Positions 1 through 10,260 of a DNA stretch of 64,000 nucleotides are shown in pieces; positions within the stretch are counted from its first letter, which is position 1; every line of letters starts with the position of its first letter. The stretch comes from Alisma plantago-aquatica (lineage: Eukaryota > Streptophyta > Magnoliopsida > Alismatales > Alismataceae): contig OY856410.1 in the NCBI GenBank assembly GCA_963693085.1, positions 888,721,835 through 888,785,834 on the forward strand, written 5' to 3'. The notes below the pieces were generated by a model that made no database searches, was not told where the DNA came from, and saw only the letters and a list, made by a program, of their open reading frames with translations. The translations under genes were made by a program, and so were the position numbers.

Positions 1-86
1 TGTAATTTGTGTTAGATGGTTGAAGGTCAATCATTGATGTTGTTTAAGGATTTTTTGGATTGTTTATCAAAATGGGTTGGTATTTC

Positions 87-529
87 TTATGATATGTTTG
101 TGTTAAGTCTATCTTGTGTGTCAGTGATGAGGCTAAAATCTCCACCTAGGATCCATGAGGTGGTAGAAAATTTGGTGATAAGTGTAGTAACTTCATAAAA
201 AATGTTGTTAATCTTGACTGGCCTCACCGTTGAGCCTGTTGAAGAACCATGATTGAGAGTCAATTTTGTTTGTGACATGTATAGTAATATTGTATTCTCA
301 GCATTCATGAGTAGTGGTGTGAATGGGATCATTATTAATGCCAATAACAACTCCAACTTTGAATCACGTAGGTGGAATTTGATACCACTCAATAATGTGT
401 TTACCCCCTATAGTCTTGAGAAAAAATGGAGTAAGATGTGTTTTGTTCTCATGGATGGTAATAATATCAATGCTATATCTATAAATAATTCTACAAATGG
501 CTTGACATCTTTTGACATTGGATGCTCCA
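87..529 (-). pseudogene. LINE ORF2, N-terminal endonuclease domain (broken)
   Basis: Read on the minus strand, the frame contains SIDIITIHENKTH (Glu codon at 450-448), matching the catalytic Glu block of LINE endonucleases. Further on, a second frame contains WILGGDFSLITDTQDR (Asp codon at 140-138), matching the GGDF block. The two motifs lie in different frames, so at least one frameshift separates them. The domain would nick target DNA for target-primed reverse transcription. Its first residues are encoded before the LTR insertion, at 3230-3185. The frame that appears to start at 603 is misleading, because its first 25 codons lie mostly in the inserted LTR. Identification as an EEP-fold endonuclease is fairly sure; function is lost. 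Confidence 0.7.
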
Positions 530-1408
530 TTTAACACCCTCAAAATTTTGAACTCATAAAATAACCCTAATTTGTTTTGTTTCGAAATTGATGATTGAAA
601 CATATAATAATGGGATGAAGGCTCTCAAATATGTTACATAAACTAAATTTGATAAATTTTTCACTCAATTGAAATGTAACATCATCAATTTAAGCCTAAC
701 TATTAAATAATTAACATTTAGAGTTTAATATGAAATTTACCCAATCAATGTTTTATGGCCTTATAATTTTACCGTAAGTTGGTTTTGATAATTTAATTAT
801 TTACCCAGTTTTGTATCTTCAAATTTATTTTAAGTATATATGATTAATTAAACATTTATTCTAAAAAGAGAAATACAACAAGTTATGTTGGCCAAATTAG
901 GAAACTAACTATATTTTCAATTTTCTTGTGCTAAAATTGGGTAGCATGCACATTTTCATTTTATGTGAAGAACCCTATCTGCCCCAATTGATTTAAGAAA
1001 AGAACTAATATAGTTTTTATTTACATATCATCGATTTAGATGATTTAAGCTAAAGTTTCCTGGATTCATTTTTCTTGTCACGCGTTTTGTTTTCCTAGTC
1101 GGATCGGACGACCAATTTTGAGTCTAGAAATTCATGGGCTCATAGGATGCTCGAGACTCATCTCTTCCACCCAAGTTCCAGTCACAATGGGACTCTTTGT
1201 GTAGCAAGTTTTGCTTGCTCCCGAACTCTTTTGCTTCATTTTCTTGACATAAGTAAATCAATTTTTCACAATCCTAACTCTATTTTGATTTGTTTGAACC
1301 TGAACTTCATTAGGTAGCATCTGCTGGTTTATCCAAATGACGAGGCCAATATGATTTCTTCTCAAACTAGACCACAAATGGGAACCCTCTTCACCTGCAT
1401 CCATCACC

Positions 1409-1418
1409 TATATAAAGG
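1409..1418 (+). promoter_or_regulatory. LTR core promoter TATA box
   Basis: TATATAAAGG about 880 bp into the LTR, the expected position for the U3/R boundary of a long plant LTR. It fixes the orientation of the solo LTR as plus. Confidence 0.5.
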
Positions 1419-2527
1419 ACCTTGACAAAACATTCAAGGATCACCCAAAATCATTTTCCACCTATCCAAACCCCCTCCAGATTTTAGTGATACCTTACCT
1501 GAGCTCGACCTAGCTCTCTCCTCCTACAACACTAGCATGATGCTCAGGACCATCAAAATCATCCCTAAGGCTCCGCTCGCCCTCCAAGATCCTATGAGAA
1601 GGTGTTGGCACTACCAATTGGGCAAGACAACGAGTACTGTATGCTTTCCTCCTTTTTGATTTGATTTTCTATTCCAAACTCCCAATTGTGTGATTCGCCG
1701 CCTTGGACCTCATTTGGTCTAGTTTTCTTCCTTACCACATTTAATGGTATGTTTAGGCATGCCCAGTTTCTAGCTCCCTCAGACAATTTGGTTTCCTCTC
1801 AGTTTTAGTTTTTCACAGGCTTTCCCTGTCCTCCCATGGAGGATGGGTAATTTGGGGTTTTAGGCCATCACTGATCGCGATCCATAACCCGTCAGGTGCG
1901 ACCGGCCTTGAGGAAGGTTCCTAGCACCTTAGATTTTGACGAGAAAGAGCTATGTGCAAGATTTGATTCTTCGATTATCTCCTTGGCTACTGATAGCTTT
2001 CACTGTTTGATTGAAGATGAAGACCCTGAGTCATATTTTGATGTTTTTGCTCTCTCTCCTATTTCATGTGTGTCACGCTGCTATGGACATCAAATTTCCC
2101 TATTTTAATCAAGAATCCCAAAACCCTAGAAATTAGGTTGAATATTAATTATTAATGAATGATAATTGTTATAACATGATAATCAGGGTTTCTTAACCCT
2201 AGGAACGTGATTAGGTTTTCTAAACTTAACAAGAGCAACTAGGATCTTCTCTAAGAGATAGGTAAGCTATTCATTCACTTTGAACATAATTATTGGATGA
2301 TTTTAATTATATGTGTATAATGAATGCTATGAATGATTATTTACCATTTCAATTGTTAAAAGTAAATGATTGTATAAGAAACTGAAAGTCATGCTTTTTG
2401 TCAATATTTATTATATCATCTTTCATGAGCATTAAGAGTAAAGGCAAGATTAAGATTCTAAGAGAAATTTAAGAGTTTTATAAGAAAGATAATGATTGAA
2501 AGATAACTTATATAAGATCCTCATTAA

Positions 2528-2638
2528 GAGCCACTTCAATGCGGAAGAGAAGAGGCACTTAGGTGCAACCCAAGAGGCACTTCAGTGCAATCCAATAGGC
2601 ACTTTGGCTGCATAAGAGAAGAGGCACTTTGGTGCAAA
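2528..2638 (+). repeat. Short tandem repeat in LTR, about 4 units of 23-25 bp
   Basis: Four to five degenerate units built around GAGGCACTTYRGTGCAA follow one another. Each contains a small inverted pair (GCACTT...GTGC). The array lies in the R/U5 side of the solo LTR, roughly 550 bp before its end. Confidence 0.7.
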
Positions 2639-3184
2639 TACTGAGGTTTCTTATATAAGTCAAGATAAAAGAAGTAATATAGAAGCAATTGTGTCCCTTT
2701 TTCCAAGTTTAATGTTTAAAGTTTATTTTTCAGTTTACATGTTTTCTTTAAAGATATAATGTGTCTGATTCCACTTACCAATTTGTTTGATGCATGGATG
2801 GGGGCGCGATGCCCGCAAGAAAGGAGCAATGTCAAGGATAAAGCCATCTAAGGACCAATTGAAGAAGAATCTCAAGGACATCTGAGACCTTACCTGGTGG
2901 GGTGCCAAATATCAATAGAGTATATTTCCTTTGTGTTTACCAGACATGTGTTTTAGTTTTAGTGTGAATTTTATGAGAAAGTGTAGGATATTTAAGAGTA
3001 GCCATGATTATTTTTGTTCATGTTGTGTTATGTTGAGGACTTGAGTATGAGAACTGTTATTTTCATCCTCTGTTGGTTTATATATGAACTCTATTTTTAT
3101 GCAATGATAATCATTTTATGATATCCCAATGAGATTTATGCTTCTTCTTAGTATTGTGCATGTATTAGAAATTAGGGTGTTACA

Positions 3185-3230
3185 CTCCAGATGTGTTTGA
3201 GGTTGTAATAATCATTTGAAATAGTGTGAC
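3185..3230 (-). mobile_element. 46-bp LINE fragment between two solo LTRs
   Basis: This short strip begins with the CTCCA duplication of the left LTR and ends with GTGAC, the duplication of the right LTR. On the minus strand it encodes the residues leading into the LINE endonuclease domain. Confidence 0.65.
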
Positions 3231-6200
3231 TGTAATGACCCCGCCTCCCGGTAACCCCCAATTAAGGGAGACCCGAAGGTCAGAGCCGTTATTCAATTAA
3301 CAGGATCAAAGGTTCGACAAATAATCAATAAAAATTAATAAACTTTACCAACTAAACTGAAAACTGGTATAAAATAAAACTTTTCTTACCTTGGAAAACT
3401 GGGATTTCTAAACTTCTATCCATGAAGATGCTAAACTAACTAATCCTCCTGTGCATGTTATTTCTCATTTAATTTCACATCTGCCACTTTACTATTTGTT
3501 CTTTTCATTTGTACCTAAAACGCCGACAAACAAAACGTCGGTCAGCAAGAAGCTGGTATGTGGGGGAAACAATAAACGTGCAACTATAGTAACAAAGTAA
3601 TCAGCCAATTATCATTTGATAGCCAAGATTACGTTTTAAACCATACTACTCAATCCTTTCCTATCCCCTATCTCTGTGCTGTCCCTGCAGTGGACTGAGA
3701 TCCCACCTCTCTCTAGGTAGATCCTTATTAAACCCTGTAGATCCTACCTAACAGGTAGATCAATATCTAGGGTTGAGTTGCATGGCACTACCCACAGGTA
3801 GTCCAATCTCTAACTCAATGTGACTTGCCCATTGGTAGCCATTTACTAAGTCATCCAATGACCTGATGGGCCTACCCCATTGGTAGCCTTTTACTAGGTC
3901 AACTCATTAAGCTACAGAGGGGACTAGGATCTGAGCTAGTAGGTATATCCCTTATGTGATAGTCATATTCACATTATACTTTGCATGAATTAAATACATC
4001 CAACAGTTTAATTCAAGTCACGATGAAAACATCGACAAAACCCCGAAAAACTAATTCGGGTAGTCATAAGCGTAACCACATACATGTACATGTAGATTCA
4101 GGTGTAGGAATAATCCAAACAACAACGAGCAAGCAAGCATTCAATAATATCTTGAAACAATCATACAATTTCCTTTTATTACTCATGTCATTAAGATCTA
4201 TTAAATCTAACTTGCTTCTTAGGGTTTCTAGTCCACTTTTAGGGTTTCCATTGCAATTAGGGTTTCCCTTCATCTTTTACTATTTTAAATCCTAATTTAT
4301 CGCAATTGATCACAAACCCTAATTATTTCCACATCTAATCCTCAATTCCAGATTAAAGACATAATTAACCATTAATTAAGCTCATTAAGCCTCTCTTTTA
4401 TTAAAGCTACTATTTTTATCCTTTTAATCCACGACAATATCATTATATGTATTTGTCATTGATTCATAGTTCATTATGGTCCAAATCACATATGAACCCG
4501 ATTTGCAATTAATTCCACCTTTTATTCATGAGAAAACCCTAATGACTACATTTAGGGTATTTATCCACAAATTAGGAACTTAATGCTCTAAATAGCATAT
4601 TCCAACTTTAAACATGAAATTAATCAATTAAAGCCATTAATAGTCGAATTAATCAACATTAGGGTTTCAAGGCCCATTAAAGTATATTCATGCATATGAA
4701 ACTCTAAATTAACTAATTATATGCAAAGTCCATCCTTTTTCTTCCTAATGTTCCTTTTTATCATTAACATGCTAATAGCAACTTTAATCATCTATTAAAC
4801 CCTACTAATCACATTAATCATTCCCAATTAGGGTTTCTTTAATCATCATTACATTAAAGTTAATAACTTCCATTACTTTTAGGATTCAAAGAATAATCAG
4901 ACTCCAATTATATTTTTAATGGATTCCCCTCGTTTTTCTGAACAAAATTCATATTTTATGCGTGCTAATCCGAGCTACGGTTGAGGAGATATGAATTTAA
5001 CAAAATTGACTTACTTCTGAGCAATGGGATTGCGCCACGTCACTTTACCCATGCAGCGATATTGTGAATTGGAAAACATTTCGAAATGTCCTTCGTGCCC
5101 TCGGTTAAGTCGTGCGCGCCTTCAGCCCACAGAGGGCAGAACGGTCCAATGGCCGTATCTCCTTCTTCCTCGGTTCAGTAGCAGATCGGCCACCTAGAGC
5201 TGCCCTTGGCGCGGCTCTCCCACCCAGATGTGGGCTTGAACTCCACCGGGAGCCTTTGCTCTACCTTCGCCTGGCTCAGACACACCCGAGGCTCCTCCCA
5301 ATTGCTGCCATGGTGGCTGATCTCAGGCAGAAGTAGCATGCGACCACTGTCGCAAAAGCAGGAGGTCGAAAGCCCTTCTGGTGGGTGATGCGCGAAGACA
5401 ACGGGGCTGGGTTGGTATTTGTTTATTCTTAGGTTGTCATGGAAGCTCCCTGACTCCACCAAGACTACAAAACCATCCTCCGTTGCTCTATGGTTTAAAC
5501 TACGCCCTTTTTAGGGTTTTACGTGCAAGAAATAAGAAGAAGGGAGAGATGGGTGTGTGGGATTTCTCTGAAGTCGACCCATGCTCCCTCTCACCTTTTA
5601 TAGATAAGGGTAACCACACCCTATGACACTTGCTTATGAAGAAAAAGGTCCTTTCCTACTAGGAATTCGACTCCTTCATGAAAAAGCAAGTTTATCTTTC
5701 TTAAACATTCTTTTGATATTCCTTATTATATGGATATTAGGAATTCGAGATTCCTCTTTCATTTTCTTTATACTTTCCCTTTTTAATTCATTAATCACGA
5801 AATCCTATTTTCCTTTATTGGAAAATATCACCCTTTTAATAATACCATGAAATTCATTCATTAAGCATCACATTATCTTTTTATTTTACTTTATTGGTAT
5901 TTTCTCTTTCCTCTTTCTTTATTGGAACTCCTTGGATCCCAAGAAACTCTATTATTTCGAAATCCTTTCTATTAGATACTCATTATCCTTCTTGATGCAT
6001 CTAAATGCATTATTCTTCATTATTTCTCATTATCTTGTCTATTTCTTTATTAAAATATCTCTTTTTGTGGATTTCTCTTTACTTCTCTTTTATTTTCCTC
6101 ATTGGTATTCCTTTTAATGTTATAAATCCTTGGGATACAAAATTCCACTAACGACAACTCAATTGCACCTCTTTTCACTTGTTTCCCATATTTTAACATT

Positions 6201-6559
6201 GTTTTCAATTTCTTTCTTAATAAAGAAATACTTATTTGATCTTTTCTTTTATTATTGCCTTTTATTCACAATCTTGGATTCCTTGGCACCCAAGGAACCT
6301 AAAGGTACGAAATCCATCCTTGGATTGCATTCTTTTGCCTTCTAGATGTTTCCACATCTTTCTTTTCAAATATTCCATTATTCATTTACTAATTGAATTT
6401 TTTCTTGTTATTCGGGCCCAATAGCCAATAAATCCCACAACACACACATCAAGGCTATTGTAAACGAAATCCATTTAATCAAACCAAATTATATCATTAT
6501 TTTTCCAATATGAGAGTTTACATTTCTCATCAGATAAACCCAAAATTGGGGTTGCAACA
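3231..6559 (-). repeat. Solo LTR of a second Ty3/gypsy family, 3329 bp
   Basis: On the minus strand it starts TGTTGCAACCCC and ends GGGGTCATTACA, a TG...CA pair. Flanks are GTGAC (3226-3230) and GTGAT (6560-6564), a TSD with one mismatch. A minus-strand TATA box at 5602-5594 gives orientation. There is no PBS or coding region, so it is solo. Notable content: many AAACCCTA/TAGGGTTT motifs between 4215 and 4870, and a GC-richer island at about 5040-5460 within otherwise AT-rich sequence. Overlapping frames in that island (5112-5462) look like compositional artefacts. Confidence 0.78.
5594..5602 (-). promoter_or_regulatory. LTR TATA box (minus strand)
   Basis: Plus strand CCTTTTATA, i.e. TATAAAAGG on the minus strand, next to a pyrimidine-rich tract on the plus strand. 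It is the likely core promoter of the solo LTR. Confidence 0.5.
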
Positions 6560-6564
6560 GTGAT

Positions 6565-7760
6565 ATAGACTCTAATGATGATAATGGATGGTTTATGAAA
6601 TATGTAGATGTTGAATCTCTTTTTCAATCTTGTGAATGTATCTATGATTATTCCATCCCTTTAAAACGTTCTATATCATTAAGGACTATATTAGTGGAGG
6701 TATCATCTTCAAAATTGATACCCAAACTCAAAGCAAAATTAGTGAAGGATTTGATGTATGGATAAGATGAAATGTCATGAATATCATCAATAGGTAAATC
6801 AACATCATTTTAATCTATTTTAAATCGAGAAAATACATTGGTTTTAAAGATGAAACAATATTCAGATAAAATGTTCTACCTTATTTTTCCATGGCAAAAT
6901 AATTTTTCTGTGGGTCCCTCTGAAATTGCTATGAGTGAGCTAAATTTTGAGTCTGCAACTGCATTTTTTGAGATGGCCTTGTTCTTTGGACTCTGTGATG
7001 ATCTGAGCTCTTCGATGATAGCATATTTGAGTCTATCATCCATGGATTTATCGATGTTAGAGGTAAGGGTAGGGTTGTTGTGGAAAGGAAAATGTTTGAG
7101 ATTGTCCATGAAATTAGGTTGGTTTGTAGCCTTAGTTGGGAATGAAAGTCTCTATATATTTTTAGGGTTGTGTGTTTAAGGGTTTACCTTGGTGGTATGG
7201 ATATTTTATGTTCTTTCCCAAACCATCTTTCTATCAACAATTTTTCATGACAATTCAAATGGTGGTTTGTTTTTGTTGTTAGAGGAGCAAAACCATGATG
7301 GGCGGTGGTTAGTGAGGCCAGTGAAGGCAGTAGATGGGTGTGATAGGTTTTTAGAGACAAGTTTGATGGTGTAGATATTCTCACCAAAATGAATCTTGAT
7401 GGAGACAGGCAGTTCAATAGCTTTTTTAATCAAGAAAATGCAAGAATCATTAATGTAGTTGGTAGGTTGGAAAGTTCCTGGATAACAAACTACAAGATAG
7501 CACCAATAGAATGTGCAATAGCACAAAATATGTCAACTTCCCAAATATGTAGAGGGAGGTTGGAAATGAATGCCCATCTCAATCCTTCAGTTCCAGCGAG
7601 TGATAATCCTTGGTCGAAGACCGTTTTTAGAGGAATCCTGGACAAAGATGTCACCACTTTAGATCATCATAACTTGGCCAAAGAGGTGGTCAAGTTTGGT
7701 TCCTTTGGGATCATAATATATAAGTTGTAAGGGTGAGAGGATCTTGGGTTTGAGAATAAT
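6565..7760 (-). pseudogene. LINE ORF1 remnant with DUF4283-like domain
   Basis: In plants, ORF1 of L1-like LINEs encodes a nucleic-acid-binding protein with an N-terminal DUF4283 domain. Here the minus-strand translation shows NLPLYIWEVDIFCAIAHSIG (about 7560-7500), then LIKKAIELPVSIKIHFGE (about 7440-7385) in another frame, the order and spacing of that domain. A later open frame (7109-6876) and further broken coding down to 6565 would be the ORF1 C-terminal half. I could not find a zinc knuckle. Several frameshifts and stops make this a pseudogene. The DUF4283 assignment rests on motif reading only. Confidence 0.58.
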
Positions 7761-8582
7761 GTGCCTGGACATGAGGAGTGTTGTTGTCCACGTGACATCA
7801 AGGATTTTCATAGTATTGTTGTTTAGGTTGTTGATGATAGAGACTAGGACATTCGGATGGTGAAGACCTTAAGGAGACGCTTGGATTTTGAAGGTAGGTT
7901 GATAGGAAACTCGACTTCAAGATGTACAAGCACTGACATAATAGTATGAGGGGGAAAACAAGTGTGAGCAGAGGAAGAGGAAGAATGATAGGATAAATAT
8001 AGAGGTTTTAAAAGAGGAAAAAGAGTGGGAGGGGGAGAGTTTGGGAGGGGGGTCTTAGGATGGTTATAACAAGTTGATGGTAGCAACGTGTTAGGGATAT
8101 CATCAAGAATGAAAAGGTAGGAAAAAACATTTTGGGAGGATGGGGGAGGAGGGATAGAGAGAGGGGCAGGAGTGATATGATTTGAAAAAGGAGCTAGAGC
8201 CATGATGAGGTTTAAAGGGAAGATAAAATGGGACATGTTATGATAAATGTTGCATGCCGATGGCATGGTGACGTGAGGGTACATGGGAAAGGGGGAAAGG
8301 GCAGTCATAGGAGAGGTCATCGGTCCCACGACAAGCAAAATAGAGAGAAATAAAGGTTCAATGATGTTTGAGATGCCGACGCCAGAGGTAGAGAGAGAAA
8401 AAAGGGCCTTATGGTAACATTAGTGGCAAGATGAAACACTAATCCATTCAAAAGTCAAGGAAAACAAGGAGAAAGAGGAGATGTAAAGTTTAAGAGACAA
8501 TGCAGGAGATGAGAGAGGAGGGAAGGTAGCATGATAGGAGGGTTTTGTAGGGGAAAGAGGTAAGATAGAGGGGGTGGAATGA
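7761..8582. other. Unassigned, possibly LINE 5' region
   Basis: The plus strand is purine-rich (many GGGAGG and GAGAGAGG runs). The minus frame at 8338-7844 is open for 164 codons and rich in Pro and Ser, as a C/T-rich strand would give by chance. I recognise no domain. It could be the LINE 5' UTR or the start of ORF1. Confidence 0.35.
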
Positions 8583-9458
8583 TGTGTTGTCACTAGCACA
8601 TAAAAAAACCCAAAGAAAATGTCTCTGGAGTTTAACCTTTGGAGGATACTCACTCCACTTGTAAACAAATGAATTGATGTTGTACAAAAGGTATATATCC
8701 CTAGAGACGATGTGTTGAGAGTTATACAAAATCAAAATCGAATGCAATGAACTATATTTAAACCAAGCTATAGAGAATGATTAATCTAAAATAAGAAAGT
8801 AAAATTTCTAAATTAAAAAGTGTGAATTGAAATGCAAAAGAAATGAACTAAACATAGTTATCCATAAGAATAAAAGATGAAGTAAACAAGGAGCAGAAGG
8901 AATCAATCGATTTAACAGTAATTCACAATTTATGGAATTGTCGCAAGTTTGGGTTTCACCACCACAAACCCCATAGTTATCTTAACCACTTTAAATTTCC
9001 CTTTATAGATATTTCTAGATTAGGACCATGAAGATTTGTCCTCTTTGAAATCAGATCCCATGTATTAAAATGTGAAAGACCCATGGTCATTGGTGTTTTG
9101 TATGTCCTAGCTCAATCACATGATGCATTCTCATCATTGGTCTCTTCAAGGGACACGTGAATTTTATCTAATGTTCTGGTCTACAAGTACAAGGTTATAT
9201 CATCATGGATCATAACTATCATGGAGCACGACCGATCAAATCACATTCCATGTTTTTAAATGAATAAAAATACATCTTTTACATCTTAAGGGAGTTTACA
9301 GTTTTCTAAGATAAAATATGGAGATCACGGGGTTACTCCACATTTCCCAATAAAGGGGGAAAATACTTCGACATAATGAAAGTGGAACAAGTATAGGGTA
9401 TGAAAAGTTGGATCTGATATCCAAAGATATGAAGATATATTTTTCTTTAGAGCCCCCT

Positions 9459-9467
9459 CCTTTTATA
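9459..9467 (-). promoter_or_regulatory. LTR TATA box (minus strand)
   Basis: TATAAAAGG on the minus strand, between C-rich runs (AGCCCCCTCC and a G-rich stretch on the plus strand). It lies downstream of the palindrome array, as expected for a U3 enhancer followed by the core promoter. Confidence 0.55.
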
Positions 9468-9563
9468 GGGGGGAAGGAGGGGGCAAAACCTTGGAAGAAT
9501 GGATGCTGGTAGCGGCTAGATTGCCAGATCTGGAGCACAAGTCAATTCTTTTGGGATTCCTAG

Positions 9564-10009
9564 TCAGTCAATTGTCATTAATCCTTTGCTTCATCTTGAA
9601 GTCAAGTTGGTCAAACTTTGACTGCAATAAGGACCTTCTTATTTTGGAGTTTGATTGGGTCTTGAGTGGTGAGTCAATTGACTGGGGATCCGGGTCAATC
9701 GCCTAGAGTTATTGCTTTCCTTGACCAAAGGAGAGTTTGACTAGAGTAATGAGACTTCTCAATTTGAAGTTTGATTGGGGTTTGAATCTGAGTAGGTCTA
9801 TTGGGATTGTGAGTCGATTGACTAGTCTTTAAATGTGTGCTTTGACTGTCCACTTCATATGAATTAATGATCCTTCCCAAATTTGATTTTAACTGGTCTT
9901 TACTATCAAGTCAATTGACTAGGGATGGTGAGTCAATCAATTGAGATTTCTAAGAAGGGTGATATTGTTCTTTGAGTCAATCGATTGGGTGAGTCATTCA
10001 ATTGATTGG
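9564..10009 (-). repeat. Array of AGTCAATTGACT-type palindromes in LTR U3
   Basis: Perfect 12-bp palindromes AGTCAATTGACT lie at 9672-9683 and 9909-9920, with a variant AGTCGATTGACT at 9812-9823. Several degenerate forms lie at 9564-9580, 9700, 9930-9950 and 9974-10009. Each palindrome is an inverted pair of TTGAC cores. Spacing is irregular (roughly 25-140 bp), so this is not a simple tandem repeat. Confidence 0.7.
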
Positions 10010-10218
10010 GAGGCTTAACATGGGAATTTAAGCCTTTGATTCTTGGGCCTTTTTTGGATTTTGAGTAAATTGGTTATTTTCCTACAAAAGCCACAATAAA
10101 TCAAGTAAAAACTCCAATTGACTAGAGAAAAGAAAACTATAAAACTAGAGAATAATAACAAATACTTTTAAAATGAGATCTAAAACATGCAAATAAAATG
10201 GATAAATATGTGTTTATA

Positions 10219-10260
10219 AACTACCTCGAACTTGAATGTTGCTCGTCCTCGTGCAACATT
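10219..10260 (-). other. Polypurine tract region of the first Tat-like element
   Basis: The minus strand reads GAGGACGAGCAACATTCAAG followed by TTCGAGGTAGTT immediately before the LTR. The same block occurs at 22623-22665 next to the other Tat-like LTR. Confidence 0.6.

Larger units (their letters stand above)
530..3184 (+). repeat. Solo LTR of a Ty3/gypsy element, 2655 bp
   Basis: The sequence starts with TTTAACACCC (expected TG changed to TT) and ends with GGGTGTTACA, an inverted terminal pair. It is flanked by the 5-bp direct repeat CTCCA (525-529 and 3185-3189). No PBS follows, and LINE sequence resumes on both sides, so this is a solo LTR left by LTR-LTR recombination. A TATA box at 1409-1418 sets plus orientation. 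A block around 2880-2908 (including ACCTGGTGGGGTGCCA) is shared with the LTRs at 52842-55485 and 63331-64000, so they belong to related families. No convincing gene is seen inside; small open frames such as 1896-2108 look fortuitous. Confidence 0.85.
1..8582 (-). mobile_element. LINE (L1-like) retrotransposon, fragmented by two solo LTRs; 3' part lies beyond the window
   Basis: Minus-strand non-LTR element seen in pieces: 8582-6560 (ORF1 side), 3230-3185 (a 46-bp scrap), and 529-1 (start of ORF2). The pieces are separated by LTRs inserted at 3231-6559 and 530-3184. Removing the LTR at 530-3184 with one copy of its CTCCA duplication leaves one frame running from the scrap into the endonuclease domain, which supports the order. 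ORF1 shows a DUF4283-like domain and ORF2 an endonuclease/exonuclease/phosphatase domain, the usual order in plant L1-type LINEs. All frames carry stops. The element runs off the left edge, so RT and poly(A) tail are not visible. The right limit is uncertain: 7761-8582 could be 5' UTR or something else. Confidence 0.72.
8583..10218 (-). repeat. 3' LTR of the first Tat-like element, 1636 bp
   Basis: On the plus strand it starts TGTGTTGTCACTAGC, which is matched at 13112. The other end lies just after the PPT block and reads TATAAACAC on the minus strand (TG changed to TA). On the minus strand a palindrome array (about 10009-9564) precedes the TATA box at 9467-9459. A TSD cannot be confirmed, because the partner flank is lost; the left flank is AATGA. 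Confidence 0.72.

Noticed and set aside
2528..2638. CRISPR-like array
   Set aside because: Repeats are degenerate, contiguous and without unique spacers, inside a plant LTR. The other arrays (9564-10009, 15880-16330, 63870-63995) fail for the same reasons.
5112..5462. Overlapping frames on both strands in a GC-richer island that might be an exon
   Set aside because: No recognisable domain, no splice context, and it lies inside an LTR bounded by a TSD. Open frames on both strands are expected from the base composition.
7844..8338. 164-codon Pro/Ser-rich minus frame as a real protein
   Set aside because: It is the longest minus frame in the left part, but the composition follows from a C/T-rich strand and no domain is visible. 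It is kept only as unassigned sequence.
8420..8747. Minus-strand frames that cross 8583
   Set aside because: They span the junction between the LTR end and the unassigned purine-rich region, so they cannot be an ancestral gene.
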